A stretch of 64,000 nt of DNA from Lysinibacillus fusiformis (lineage in GTDB: Bacteria; Bacillota; Bacilli; Bacillales_A; Planococcaceae): the NCBI RefSeq assembly GCF_007362955.1, contig NZ_CP041696.1, positions 2,790,001-2,854,000 of the forward strand. The letters are read 5' to 3'. Position numbers and translations under genes: made by a program. Shown piece by piece: positions 27,335-36,366 of the stretch (position 1 is the first letter of the stretch; the number at the start of each line of letters is the position of its first letter). The notes beneath the pieces were generated by a model. The model was not told where the DNA came from, searched no databases, and saw nothing but the letters and a program-made list of their open reading frames with translations.

Positions 27335-28765
27335 TTAAGACTTCTTCATTTTCGAACGAATACGTGGATCGAAAAAGGCATACAGAATATCGATCAACAA
27401 ATTGACAATAGAAATAGTAATGGCAATATAGACGACGCCACCAAGAATAGCTGGAATATCAGGTATAAATTGCTTATCAACGATATAGCTGCCAATTCCA
27501 TTAATATTGAAGACTTTCTCTGTAACTGAAGCCCCTCCTAACATTCCTCCGAAGAGTAATCCAATCACCGTGATAATAGGAATCATGGCATTGCGTATTG
27601 CATGTTTTGTAATCACTTTATATTCATTTAGACCCTTTGCTTTAGCAGTAATAATATAGTCTTCATGAATAACCTCGAGCATACTTGACCTTGTCATCCT
27701 GGCGATGGATGCCGTAATAGAAGTACCCAAGACAACGACAGGCATCAATAGTGATAGCCAGTTTTGTGGATTATACGTGGCTGGTAACCATTGTAGCTTT
27801 AACGCGAAAGTTAAAATGAATATCAAACCTTGCCAAAAGCTTGGAATCGATAATCCAATTAGAGCAATAAACATGAATGTGTAATCTAAGTACGAATTTG
27901 GACGGACTGCTGAAATAATTCCGACTGGAATTGCAATGGCAATAGCCATTAACAGCGATAATAGGGCAATTTCAAGCGTGATAGGAAATTTATTTGCGAT
28001 GCTATGTGTAATATCTTCTTTCCCAGCAAATGATGTGCCCAAATCAAATGTGAATAACCCAGAAAGTGCATGCCATAGTTGTGATAAATAGGATTGATCT
28101 AAGCCATAAATACGATTAAAATTTGCAACTTGATCAGGCGTTGCCTCAACTCCTAGCAAGTTTCTCGCTGGGTCAAATGGTGACAAATATAAAATTGTAA
28201 AAACGAGTGTGGCAACACCAACAATTACGATGAAGCTTTGTAAAATCCGTTCAATAACAAATTGTAGAAATGGATTCGCAAACAATAGTAGCAATACATA
28301 AAATAAAATTGCTGGTATAAACGTGATGGCTATAAATTTTTGTTTTTTCAGTTGCTGTCCAAAAAACTGTAGATAGGATTGATCAACGTGGCCTTCATTG
28401 GCTAAATCTTTCTCTACTATTCGCTTGAGTTTTGCGTCTGCTAAAGAAGTAGCGGATGATTGTAACTGCTGTTTAGACATAGTTTCATTGAAAAACTGTG
28501 CCTTGGCCTGTTCTTGTTGTGCAAATGCAACTTGCCACTGTCTATAGGACCCATTTACTTTGTAGTACTGACATTGTTGCTCAAACCTTTGCTTGTATAT
28601 ATGCGGATCTTTTCTTTTCCGATAAAAGAAATATGTAAATGGATGTACCAAGATACTAAAAAGAAAGAGTAACAACGTATAGGATCGGTGATGCATAAGC
28701 TTTTGATAAACCGTAAAAAAGAAATCATGCTCCTTTGTTGTTGAATGATTTTTTGAAATAACCAT
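27335..28765 (-). CDS. OppB/DppB-type ABC permease with an N-terminal extension
   Basis: 476 residues. The C-terminal 310 residues are an OppB-type permease: VFTILYLSPFDPARNLLG, NRIYGLDQSYLSQL, FPITLEIALLSLLMA, and the EAA loop ITAKAKGLNEYKVITKHAIRNAMIP. The first 160 residues hold one or two hydrophobic segments and a Gln/Lys-rich, probably coiled-coil cytosolic part (FAQQEQAKAQFFNETMSKQQ) not found in standard OppB. First gene of the operon; it is transcribed away from the fused ATPase gene, with a 120-bp shared promoter region between them. Confidence 0.9.
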   Translation of the reverse strand: MVISKNHSTTKEHDFFFTVYQKLMHHRSYTLLLFLFSILVHPFTYFFYRKRKDPHIYKQRFEQQCQYYKVNGSYRQWQVAFAQQEQAKAQFFNETMSKQQLQSSATSLADAKLKRIVEKDLANEGHVDQSYLQFFGQQLKKQKFIAITFIPAILFYVLLLLFANPFLQFVIERILQSFIVIVGVATLVFTILYLSPFDPARNLLGVEATPDQVANFNRIYGLDQSYLSQLWHALSGLFTFDLGTSFAGKEDITHSIANKFPITLEIALLSLLMAIAIAIPVGIISAVRPNSYLDYTFMFIALIGLSIPSFWQGLIFILTFALKLQWLPATYNPQNWLSLLMPVVVLGTSITASIARMTRSSMLEVIHEDYIITAKAKGLNEYKVITKHAIRNAMIPIITVIGLLFGGMLGGASVTEKVFNINGIGSYIVDKQFIPDIPAILGGVVYIAITISIVNLLIDILYAFFDPRIRSKMKKS

Positions 28766-28885
28766 GCATTTCCTCCAAACGTAAATGAAATAACAGCATT
28801 ATATTGTATAATTCCTATCAGTATTGTAAAGTATGGATTATACATGGTATTAAGTCAATCATAAAATTTAAAAAGGATGGATTGA

Positions 28886-30625
28886 ATGAGTGAAAAGCTT
28901 TTAGAAATCAACAATCTTCGCGTGTCCTTTATTACTGGGGAGACAGAATTTGAAGCAGTAAAAGGTGTCAGCTTTCATATAAAGAAAGGCGAAACACTCG
29001 GAATAGTAGGAGAGTCAGGTAGTGGGAAAAGTGTAACAGCTCGTTCAATTATGCGGTTATTACCATCACCACCTTCTTTTCTGAAATCAGGAGAGATTCT
29101 ATTTAAAGAACAAGAGATTACTGCGTTAGACGAAAAGCAGATGGAAGCAATTCGTGGGCAAGACATAAGTATGATTTTTCAAGACCCTATGACATCTATA
29201 AATCCTACCATCCGAGTAGGAGAACAAGTAGCTGAAAGTTTAAGAAAGCACCAATCGTTATCCAAAACGGATGCTTACAAGCAAACGATTGAATTACTAG
29301 AACTTGTAGGAATTCGAGATGCAGAACAACGCTATAAACAATACCCGCATGAATTTTCAGGTGGCATGCGTCAACGGGTTATGATTGCTATGGCGTTAGC
29401 ATGTAATCCGTCATTACTGATTGCCGATGAACCCACGACAGCACTGGATGTGACAATTCAAGCGCAAATATTAAAATTAATGCGTGATATGCAAAAGAAA
29501 ATGGGTACTTCAATTATTTTAATTACGCATGATTTAGGCGTTGTTGCTGGTATGTGTGATCGAATCATTGTCATGAAAGAAGGCGAGATTGTTGAGCAAG
29601 GTACGACAGAGGAAATTTTTGCGAATGCTCAGCATCCATACACAAAAAAACTGCTAAGTGCTTTACCTAAGTTACATGAGAAGAAACAGCCAAAGCCATT
29701 AGCGAATTTATTGACAGGAATAGATGCGACGAAACCATTAATTGAAGTAGAGCATCTTTCAAAAGAATTTGGATTGGGACGTGGTCAAACAGTAAAGGCG
29801 GTTAATGATTTATCATTCCATATTTATCCTGGAGAAACGTTAGGACTTGTAGGGGAATCTGGCTCAGGTAAATCCACTACAGGACGGACTATTTTGCAAC
29901 TTCATCAACCGACAAATGGTGAAGTTTTGTATCAAGGGGTACCAATTACGAGACTAACAGCTAAGCAATTAAAAGCGATGCGCCGTCATATGCAAATAAT
30001 TTTCCAAGATCCGTATTCTTCTTTAAACCCTCGGAAAAAAATATTGGATATTGTGGGAGAGGCTCTTGATATTCATAAACTTGTGAAAACAAATGAGGAA
30101 CGCCAACAGCGAGTTGAACAATTACTTGAACTTGTAGGCTTAAACAAAGAACATGCAATGCGTTATCCACATGAGTTTTCAGGTGGTCAACGCCAACGTA
30201 TTGGTATTGCACGAGCATTGGCTGTTGAACCGAATTTTATTGTCTGCGATGAACCACTATCTGCACTAGATGTATCGATTCAAAAACAAATTGTTGATTT
30301 ATTAAAGGATTTACAGCAACGGCTTGGCTTGACATATTTATTCATTGCGCATGATTTATCTATGGTAAAGCATATCAGTGATCGTGTGGCTGTCATGTAT
30401 GGTGGGAAAATTGTTGAGCTTGCGGAAAGTGAAGAACTATATACGAATCCACAGCATCCTTATACACGTGCATTGTTGCAATCTATTCCAATTCCAGATC
30501 CAGTCATAGAAAAACGAAAATACGCTGATTCAAAAAATGAGGAACCACAAGTACAATATGATGTAGAAAATAGTGAACTCGTTGAAGTTTTACCTAATCA
30601 TTGGGTTGCAATAACATCTACATAA
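28886..30625 (+). CDS. Duplicated ABC ATPase (DppD-DppF type fusion) for a peptide/nickel importer
   Basis: 579 residues with two full nucleotide-binding domains. The first has Walker A GESGSGKS at 42-49 and signature FSGGMRQRV near 157; the second has Walker A GESGSGKS near 322 and signature FSGGQRQRI near 430. Each carries the oligopeptide-binding-protein C-terminal motif ([26 protein letters not shown]). Both ATPases that normally come from separate dppD and dppF genes are thus on one chain, as in YejF/GsiA. AAAAGGATGG precedes the ATG. It presumably energises the two divergent permeases. Confidence 0.95.
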   Translation: MSEKLLEINNLRVSFITGETEFEAVKGVSFHIKKGETLGIVGESGSGKSVTARSIMRLLPSPPSFLKSGEILFKEQEITALDEKQMEAIRGQDISMIFQDPMTSINPTIRVGEQVAESLRKHQSLSKTDAYKQTIELLELVGIRDAEQRYKQYPHEFSGGMRQRVMIAMALACNPSLLIADEPTTALDVTIQAQILKLMRDMQKKMGTSIILITHDLGVVAGMCDRIIVMKEGEIVEQGTTEEIFANAQHPYTKKLLSALPKLHEKKQPKPLANLLTGIDATKPLIEVEHLSKEFGLGRGQTVKAVNDLSFHIYPGETLGLVGESGSGKSTTGRTILQLHQPTNGEVLYQGVPITRLTAKQLKAMRRHMQIIFQDPYSSLNPRKKILDIVGEALDIHKLVKTNEERQQRVEQLLELVGLNKEHAMRYPHEFSGGQRQRIGIARALAVEPNFIVCDEPLSALDVSIQKQIVDLLKDLQQRLGLTYLFIAHDLSMVKHISDRVAVMYGGKIVELAESEELYTNPQHPYTRALLQSIPIPDPVIEKRKYADSKNEEPQVQYDVENSELVEVLPNHWVAITST

Positions 30626-30836
30626 CTTGAATGTAGTAGCTTGATATTTTACAATAGAAACAACGTGAAACTTTTTTCATTCGGCCGGGACTTTTACTCA
30701 TCCTCGCCGATGATTAGTAGAACCAATCATACTTTTATAAGGGTCTCTTTCTTAACTTCAGTAAATAGTTAAGTAATGGAGCAGGGATTACTTATTACGG
30801 TGTGATAATGACTAATAGTTGTGAGGAAACTACTAC
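30626..30836. other. Intergenic stretch
   Basis: About 210 bases without a gene. A modest GC-richer piece (CGGCCGGGACTTTTACTCAT) may be repeat-derived. No convincing terminator after the ATPase gene. Confidence 0.35.
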
Positions 30837-31052
30837 ATGAAAATGCAAGACATCAAAACGTTAATAATGAGTGGTACAATCATTCTTGCTGTTGTATTAT
30901 ATATGATCTTTGGCAGAACGCCAGCAGAAGATAAGGATTCAACTACTTCTGAACAACAAGGCATTATTTCGATTGAAGCGGTTGAAGAAAAGACCGGGAA
31001 TGATCGCTTTAATGTAGAGTATATAAAAGCTTATGATGGCTTATCACTATAA
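30837..31052 (+). CDS. Small single-span membrane protein, paralog of the 26-residue peptide at 31445
   Basis: 71 residues: MKMQDIKTLIMSGTIILAVVLYMIFGR is a short charged start followed by one membrane segment, then a 45-residue acidic tail. The first 25 residues are about two thirds identical to the peptide at 31445-31525. GAGGAAAC precedes the ATG. A hairpin terminator of the same type lies about 230 bases downstream. Function unknown. Confidence 0.6.
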   Translation: MKMQDIKTLIMSGTIILAVVLYMIFGRTPAEDKDSTTSEQQGIISIEAVEEKTGNDRFNVEYIKAYDGLSL

Positions 31053-31444
31053 AACTGTACATTAAATTATTGTACACATTAAAATTGTAAAGTGTTGATA
31101 TTACTGTAATTTCATGTAGTTCGTCAAAATATAGGTGTACACAATAAAATTTAGTTAATTATAGATTATAGTCATATCTTGATTAACTATGATTGTATAA
31201 AAGTGTACATATTTAGTTGATATAAAATAATGATATATCAAGCTGTGATGTATAAATATTGCTTAATAATAAAGGCATTATGATCTTCGGTTTTTGAGAC
31301 TGGAGATTTTTTTATGTGTAAGGTAATAATTGAATTATTATTGAAAATTCTTAGTAGAGAATAAATCAAATTCATTGTGATATTAATGTATTGATAATAG
31401 ACTTAAATAAGATATTAATGAATGCTAGAAGAGAGGTACGGAAA
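31053..31444. other. Very AT-rich gap between the two membrane-peptide genes
   Basis: About 390 bases with no frame that has a ribosome-binding site. TGTACA occurs at 31056, 31071, 31136 and 31204. The terminator at 31283-31313 lies inside it. Confidence 0.5.
31283..31313 (+). terminator. Terminator between the paralogous peptide genes
   Basis: ATCTTCGGT and ACTGGAGAT pair around GTTTTTGAG-like bases and are followed by TTTTTTT. Nearly the same hairpin follows the second paralog. Confidence 0.7.
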
Positions 31445-31525
31445 ATGAGTGACAAAGATATTAAGACGCTAATTACAAGTGGAACAATTATTTTAGCTTT
31501 TGTATTATATTTGATATTCAAATAA
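31445..31525 (+). CDS. 26-residue single-span membrane peptide
   Basis: Reads MSDKDIKTLITSGTIILAFV then LYLIFK and a stop: a charged head, one hydrophobic helix, and a C-terminal Lys. GAGAGG lies about eight bases before the ATG, and a terminator follows at once. Its similarity to residues 1-27 of the upstream 71-residue protein argues that it is a true gene. Size and layout recall small membrane toxins or regulatory peptides, but nothing proves that. Confidence 0.6.
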   Translation: MSDKDIKTLITSGTIILAFVLYLIFK

Positions 31526-31532
31526 ATTTAAG

Positions 31533-31565
31533 ATCTTCAGTTTTAATTTAACTGAGGATTTTTTG
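31533..31565 (+). terminator. Terminator of the 26-residue peptide gene
   Basis: GATCTTCAGTT and AACTGAGGATT pair around a short AT loop, followed by TTTTG. Confidence 0.8.
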
Positions 31566-31605
31566 TTTTATAAAGGGATATAAATTAGAAAGTAGGGTGT
31601 ACAAT

Positions 31606-32418
31606 TTGAAGAATATTATTTTTGCTTTATTCATTTCTACATTGGTTCTGAGTGCATGCACAGAAGAAACTAGTACGAATATTATTGAGAATGAAGATAT
31701 AGAAGCTCTTATATCATCAACGATAGAAAATGCTGAGAAACACGATGTAAGTAAGTTTGAAGAATATGAGCTAGAAAGTGTAATTGACGGTGATACAATA
31801 AGAATAAAATATAACGGCAGCTCTGAAAAAGTTCGTTTTTTACTTGTTGATACCCCTGAAACTAATCATGAGACATTAGGAGAGCAACCGTACGGACCAG
31901 AAGCTAAAGAATTTACTAAGCAACTATTAGCTGGTCAAGATACAGTATATTTAGAATTTGATGTTTCTTATCGTGATAAATATAAAAGACTACTTGCCTA
32001 TATTTATACCAAAGAGGGTATAAGTGTTCAAGAGCAGTTATTGAAAAACGGATTAGCACGTGTGGCTTATATATATGATCCGAATACGAAGCACGTAGAT
32101 TGGTTTAAATCGATTCAAAAAACTGCACAACAGTCAGCTATTGGTATTTGGTCAGTTGAAGACTATGTAACGAATCGTGGTTATGATAAAGAGGCGTATT
32201 ATGCTATTACAGAAAAAAATAAAGATGATAAGAAAACAGAAAATGATAAATCTATTACTAATAATAGCAGTTGTGTAATTAAAGGTAATATCAATTCAAA
32301 AGGAAATAAAATTTATCATATGCCTGGTCAACGTGATTATGACAATACAATAGCTGAAGAAATGTTCTGCACTGAAAAAGAGGCAGAGGATGGTGGATTT
32401 CTTCCAGCAAAACAATAA
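31606..32418 (+). CDS. Thermonuclease-family (SNase) lipoprotein
   Basis: Ca2+-dependent nuclease predicted to be anchored outside the membrane: the signal peptide ends LVLSAC. The SNase core spans about residues 50-185, with VIDGDTIRI, KVRFLLVDTPE (catalytic Arg/Asp), RDKYKRLLAYIY and NGLARVAYIY. After a Lys/Asn-rich linker the last 50 residues (IKGNINSKGNKIYHMPGQ...FCTEKEAEDGG) are a common small C-terminal domain of such nucleases. Start TTG at 31606 is placed eight bases after AGGG; a GTG at 31597 is possible. Confidence 0.9.
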   Translation: MKNIIFALFISTLVLSACTEETSTNIIENEDIEALISSTIENAEKHDVSKFEEYELESVIDGDTIRIKYNGSSEKVRFLLVDTPETNHETLGEQPYGPEAKEFTKQLLAGQDTVYLEFDVSYRDKYKRLLAYIYTKEGISVQEQLLKNGLARVAYIYDPNTKHVDWFKSIQKTAQQSAIGIWSVEDYVTNRGYDKEAYYAITEKNKDDKKTENDKSITNNSSCVIKGNINSKGNKIYHMPGQRDYDNTIAEEMFCTEKEAEDGGFLPAKQ

Positions 32419-32819
32419 AATAATTCCAATTTTCTATCTCTATAAAGAAGGGGTTTCGGTTTTTCTTGTGGATTAAGAACCTATTAAGTGATAATAAAGT
32501 TATTCCATTAAGGGGCCATTTTAAGGTCAAATGACGGAATGTAGCTTTGTAAAAAAGATTGATTATTTGTAATAAAGTTTGATAAAAATCATCTCTTTAG
32601 CTATTCTTTGAGATGATTTTTTTGTTGGATATTTATGTTAAAAATGATATTTATCTTGTGAAGAATTATACTTAAACTCCCATGAAAGAACTTAATTATC
32701 TTTCATCTTCTGTGGTGAAGTGCTGATTTTTGCGCTTCATGGATGGCTAACGGGCAGTTTAGTGCAAAAGGAACTAAGAAATATATGGTGAAATTGAAAT
32801 AAAAAATATGGGGGAAACA
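32419..32819. other. Intergenic stretch with one terminator
   Basis: About 400 bases without a gene. Apart from the terminator at 32588-32623 I see nothing definite. Confidence 0.5.
32588..32623 (+). terminator. Terminator downstream of the nuclease gene
   Basis: AATCATCTC and GAGATGATT form a nine-base stem with a T run. Confidence 0.82.
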
Positions 32820-33293
32820 ATGAGTAATTCAGTAAATTATAAAATGTGGACTGTTTGCATGATTCAAAAAGAAGACAAGGTTTTACTACTTGATAGACAA
32901 CACGATAATTTCAAAGGGTTTATTCCACCTGGTGGCAAAGTTGAATTTCCTGAAAGTATAGTAGAAAGTGCAATTAGAGAAGTAAAAGAAGAAACTGGAT
33001 TAGAAGTAAGCAACCTTATTTTTAAAGGTCTCTATGAATATGTAAATCCAGTTGCTATGGATAGATACATGATTTTTAACTACATCACAAAAGATTTCAA
33101 AGGAGATTTACTTGAAGATGTACCAGAAGGAAAGGCAGTTTGGGTAAATATAAGGGAAGCATATAACCTTCCGATGCAGGAATCTATTCGAAGAAGATTC
33201 CCTTTATTCTTTGAAGAAGGGACATTTGAAATACAAGTTGAATGGAATCATGCAGAAAATAAAGAGGGAAAAGTTAATATAAAGAAGACTTAA
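32820..33293 (+). CDS. NUDIX hydrolase, MutT/8-oxo-dGTPase-like
   Basis: 157 residues. The Nudix box is complete (GGKVEFPESIVESAIREVKE with the E-E-T-G following, residues about 38-62), so hydrolysis of a nucleoside diphosphate derivative is expected. The start VNYKMWTVCMIQKEDKVLLLDRQ resembles the 8-oxo-dGTP diphosphatases of Firmicutes, but substrate cannot be fixed from sequence. ATG at 32820 follows GGGGGAAAC. Confidence 0.9.
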   Translation: MSNSVNYKMWTVCMIQKEDKVLLLDRQHDNFKGFIPPGGKVEFPESIVESAIREVKEETGLEVSNLIFKGLYEYVNPVAMDRYMIFNYITKDFKGDLLEDVPEGKAVWVNIREAYNLPMQESIRRRFPLFFEEGTFEIQVEWNHAENKEGKVNIKKT

Positions 33294-33406
33294 ACGTAAA
33301 TGTTGTGCAACTAATGGGTGTGTTTTTTCAATAGAGCAGCCGCGTTTCACTAGTGTCGAGGATAGTTCGATACATATATAAGTGAAAAAATAAATAAAGG
33401 AGTAAG

Positions 33407-33939
33407 GTGACACATTCTGGTATAGAAATTGTTAAATTCAATGAACAATGGGCAGAAACATTTCAAGCAATAAACCAAGTTATTAGTAAGTCTTTAAATG
33501 ATTTAATTATTGGGATTGAACACGTTGGAAGCACTTCAATCCAAGGTCTTGGAGCGAAACAAATTTTAGATATAGACATTGTAATAGAAAGTTATGATGA
33601 TTTTCCTAAGGTAATCACGGGACTTGAACAAATAGGATATTTTTACCAAGAAGAATGGAGTTTTTAAGGTAGAGAAGCATTTGGCAGAAAGGGTATATCT
33701 ACACCGTGGGATGGAAAAGGGACGCAATGGGTGGAGCACCACCTTTATGTTTGTAACAAAAATAGTAAAGAACTTGCAAAGCATTTAGCACTTAGAGATT
33801 ATTTACGAAATAACCCACAAGTTGTAATTGAATATGAAAATATAAAAAGGCATTTAGCTGATACAATAAAGACCGAAAATCCTATACATTAGGTAAAACA
33901 GAATTTATAAATAAGATATTAGAAAAAGTAATGGATTAA
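33407..33939 (+). pseudogene. Broken GrpB-family (UPF0157) nucleotidyltransferase-like gene
   Basis: Reads from a GTG at 33407 (after AAAGGAG) as a GrpB protein: VEHVGSTSIQGLGAK-like EHVGSTSIQGLGAKQILDIDIVI. A TAA interrupts the frame at 33665-33667; the same frame continues with GREAFGRKGISTPWDGKGT and EHHLYVCNKNS up to a second stop. The expected tail (LGKTEFINKILEKVMD, ending 33939) is in another frame. So one nonsense change and one frameshift are visible. GrpB proteins are small nucleotidyltransferase-fold enzymes of uncertain role. Confidence 0.85.
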
Positions 33940-34021
33940 AAATTAAATAATCGATGTTTATATTCAATTAACGGAACAGTTTAGTTGTCTTTTTTATAAA
34001 AAAGACGCTATTAAATCAATA

Positions 34022-34072
34022 AAATCCCACCGTTTAGATCAATCTTTTTTTTCAAAACGGTGGGGTTTTTAT
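34022..34072 (+). terminator. Terminator after the grpB remnant
   Basis: AATCCCACCGTTT pairs with AAACGGTGGGG across a T-rich loop and is followed by TTTTT. Confidence 0.8.
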
Positions 34073-34235
34073 AATGTAAATCAACGTTAGCAGCATGCTC
34101 TTAATCAAATTTATTCAAAGCTACTTCATTATATTCTCAAAAACACTAATCACAGGATTTTCACAGAAGATATGGCTATACTTCTTCATAGAGCATTCAA
34201 ATGAAATAGCCTCTGATACTTAAACTGGTACAAAG

Positions 34236-34373
34236 ACACTTATTGAAAATGATGTCTTTAAAAATAATGCAACTAATAATGGAAAAATCTATTACTTAGA
34301 TCCAGATGATTGGTATCAAGCAGGGGATACCCAATCTGAGAAGATGAAAATCGCAAATAAATTCTTCATTTAA
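34236..34373 (+). pseudogene. C-terminal fragment of an iron-siderophore-type binding protein
   Basis: An ATG-less frame reads TLIENDVFKNNATNNGKIYY, LDPDDWYQAGDTQ, then SEKMKIANKFFI and a stop, followed by a terminator. The pattern NDVFKN...NGKIYYLDPDxWY is that of the last 45 residues of FecB/FpuA-type siderophore-binding lipoproteins. Nothing upstream continues the frame, so the rest of the gene has been lost. Confidence 0.7.
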
Positions 34374-34378
34374 GTAGA

Positions 34379-34413
34379 AAATCCATGAGGTATTAATCCT
34401 CGTGGATTTTTTT
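34379..34413 (+). terminator. Terminator after the binding-protein fragment
   Basis: ATCCATGAGG and CCTCGTGGAT pair (one G-T) around TATTAAT, followed by a T run. Confidence 0.82.
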
Positions 34414-34502
34414 CCAAAAACATTGATTTTATGAAGGCTCAATTTTATTTTTTTTAACTCAAGTGTATGTCTACGAGTGAAGTTTTTTCTATTTTAATAT
34501 AA

Positions 34503-34856
34503 ATGCTCGCAGCATACTTGTTGTATTACAAAACAAAAAATAGAAGACCAGATAAACTAGTAATGCTTAAATTTGATCGGATTACCCTTGACTCAGAAGG
34601 TGAATATGAGTTGACTGAAGAGAGGCAAAGTAAGGTGCTACAAAATGCATTTCAGTTTATTTATAATAGGCCTCAAGAATTGGCAAATAACAAATCACCA
34701 TTTGAATTGCCTCTAGCACCTAGCATTCCACCTAATAACGAAAAAATAGCTTTATATGAATATTTAAATAAGAAATTTCCTAACTTAGGAAAAGATGCTC
34801 CAGCAATCGTTGAAAATGAAATAAGATCACTAAAAAAATACATTAAGAAAAAATAA
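34503..34856 (+). CDS. Hypothetical protein, doubtful start
   Basis: 117 residues with a balanced, protein-like composition: a basic start, an acidic middle (LDSEGEYELTEERQSKVLQN) and a Lys-rich C-terminus. There is no ribosome-binding site, and a stop codon stands directly before the ATG, so this may be the tail of a decayed gene. Family not recognised. Confidence 0.4.
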   Translation: MLAAYLLYYKTKNRRPDKLVMLKFDRITLDSEGEYELTEERQSKVLQNAFQFIYNRPQELANNKSPFELPLAPSIPPNNEKIALYEYLNKKFPNLGKDAPAIVENEIRSLKKYIKKK

Positions 34857-34968
34857 ATATAATTAAGGAAGCTAATAAATTAAGAAAAAGTAATGGAAAA
34901 TAAACTATTATATTGTACTTTGAATCAAAAAAGTATTGAAATGACGGATGATTTAGGAGTGAATAGTT

Positions 34969-35448
34969 TTGAATTACAAAACCATGGTAGAAGAGAAATT
35001 CGGGAAACCTTTAAAGGAAATTATGTATGATGTTTGTGTAGGAAAAGGATTGGAGAAGTGGGAAGGTGCTAAATTACTAGGTGTTCCAGTGAAAACATTT
35101 ACAGCTTGGCGTTTAAAATTTCGTTTCGGACCATTGCAAATTCAAGCAGATAGAGCTGACAAAATGAGAAAAGAAACAATTAAAAAGTATAAAGACGAAT
35201 TAAATGATATTAATTTAGAACGACCATTTGAGCATGAAGGAAACTCACTAAAAGCGTTTAAAGAACATATTGAAAGAAGTTTAGAGTTAGAAAAATATAA
35301 ACGTACAATTCAAGCAGGAGGGAAAACATCGGTAATAGAGACCTCATTGAAAATTGGAATATTAGAGTCAACTCTTGAGTCAATAATCCAGTTTGAGAGT
35401 GGTAAACTATACGATCGATATATGTTTGAAGTACGATATTTAAAGTGA
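34969..35448 (+). CDS. Hypothetical protein with a helix-turn-helix-like N-terminus
   Basis: 159 residues from a TTG at 34969 preceded by TTAGGAG. The segment KGLEKWEGAKLLGVPVKTFTAWRLKF resembles a DNA-binding helix-turn-helix (about residues 25-52). The rest is mostly charged helices, possibly coiled. No partner gene is evident. DNA binding is inferred. Confidence 0.6.
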   Translation: MNYKTMVEEKFGKPLKEIMYDVCVGKGLEKWEGAKLLGVPVKTFTAWRLKFRFGPLQIQADRADKMRKETIKKYKDELNDINLERPFEHEGNSLKAFKEHIERSLELEKYKRTIQAGGKTSVIETSLKIGILESTLESIIQFESGKLYDRYMFEVRYLK

Positions 35449-35475
35449 TTAAAATTAAAATATATTTATACTAAA

Positions 35476-35525
35476 ACAAACCCACTCATTTTGGTTAGGC
35501 GATACTCAAAACGGCGGGTTTTTAA
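35476..35525 (+). terminator. Weak terminator
   Basis: AAACCCACT...TTTTG and CAAAACGGCGGGTTTTT pair imperfectly, followed by TTTAAA. Placed 30 bases after the preceding gene. Confidence 0.45.
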
Positions 35526-35682
35526 ATTATAAAAGTGTATCTTTGCATTTAAAACTTAATGAGCTTGTATGAATTATAAGTTTCTTAGTTTCTTAATTGA
35601 TCAGACGCATTTTATTCGTAGGGATAGCAGTAGCTTGGGGGAGTCCCAAATCATCATATATGAGCTCTTTAAGTAATCTGTA

Positions 35683-36164
35683 CTAGTTTATACTCACCTG
35701 TTTAATGGTTTCCTTAGCTTCTTTTTCTCTCTCAACAAGTTCGGCAAAACGCTGAAAAGATGTACGCCAATCCAAACAATGATCAAGAATTACTGTAATA
35801 AGTAATTTGTTTAAAGGTTTCGTACAAAAATGAATGTGAAAAATCACCAATAAAAATCTAGTTTTGCTTCTAGTAATAACTTTAATTGTAATGCCAATCT
35901 TCTCTCATAATCATCATGTTCCATCTCCTGGTGTTTATAACATTCAAAAACTTCTACTGGATGTATTCCTTATGCTACTAGATTATCTTGAACTATCTGA
36001 GCTAAAGTATTTCTGCTAATTTTCTCATTAAAGTGATTCTTCACGTATTCTATGCTTTGTTCAATGCCATTGCTTGTTGCGGTAACATCAATTCTTTCTA
36101 AACTTTCATAAGCATAATGTAGCAATTCTTGTAGTTGAAAGTCTAATAAGCTTCTGTCAACAGT
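35683..36164 (-). pseudogene. Decayed reading frames, possibly an AraC-type regulator with a siderophore-binding domain
   Basis: On the minus strand a frame without a start (36158-35844) reads RSLLDFQLQELLHYAYESLE, then SIEYVKNHFNEKISRNTLAQIVQ, a TAA, and in the same frame GIHPVEVFECYKHQEMEHDD to a stop. Further on (35793-35683) comes DHCLDWRTSFQRFAELVERE, which looks like part of a siderophore-binding domain. IEYVKNHFNEKIS recalls the first helices of an AraC HTH, so a Btr/YbbB-like gene in decay would fit, but the middle piece does not match that model. The rest of 35449-36366 shows no gene. Confidence 0.45.
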
Positions 36165-36185
36165 TTAACCAATATTTTGGTTAAA
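36164..36185. promoter_or_regulatory. Perfect 9-4-9 palindrome, candidate operator
   Basis: TTTAACCAA, four bases, TTGGTTAAA. It stands just upstream of the decayed minus-strand frames and about 180 bases before the response regulator gene. Symmetry and size fit a repressor or activator site; the cognate protein is unknown. Confidence 0.5.
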
Positions 36186-36366
36186 TAACTTAAATATCCT
36201 TCTATTTAATTCCGAAATTTAGTATATTATACATATTTATTGTAAATTTGTACAAATCTATCCTGATAAGTTGTTATAATAGTTTTTTAGAAATTTAAGA
36301 TTTATAAATCCGATATTCTTTTGTGTGATAAATTATCTTATGTAATGAAGTAGAGGTGAACCGTAG

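Noticed and set aside
35844-36158. Confident call of an AraC-type regulator
   Set aside because: IEYVKNHFNEKIS suggests it, but the frame continues past its stop with sequence that does not fit the AraC fold, so only a tentative remnant is reported.
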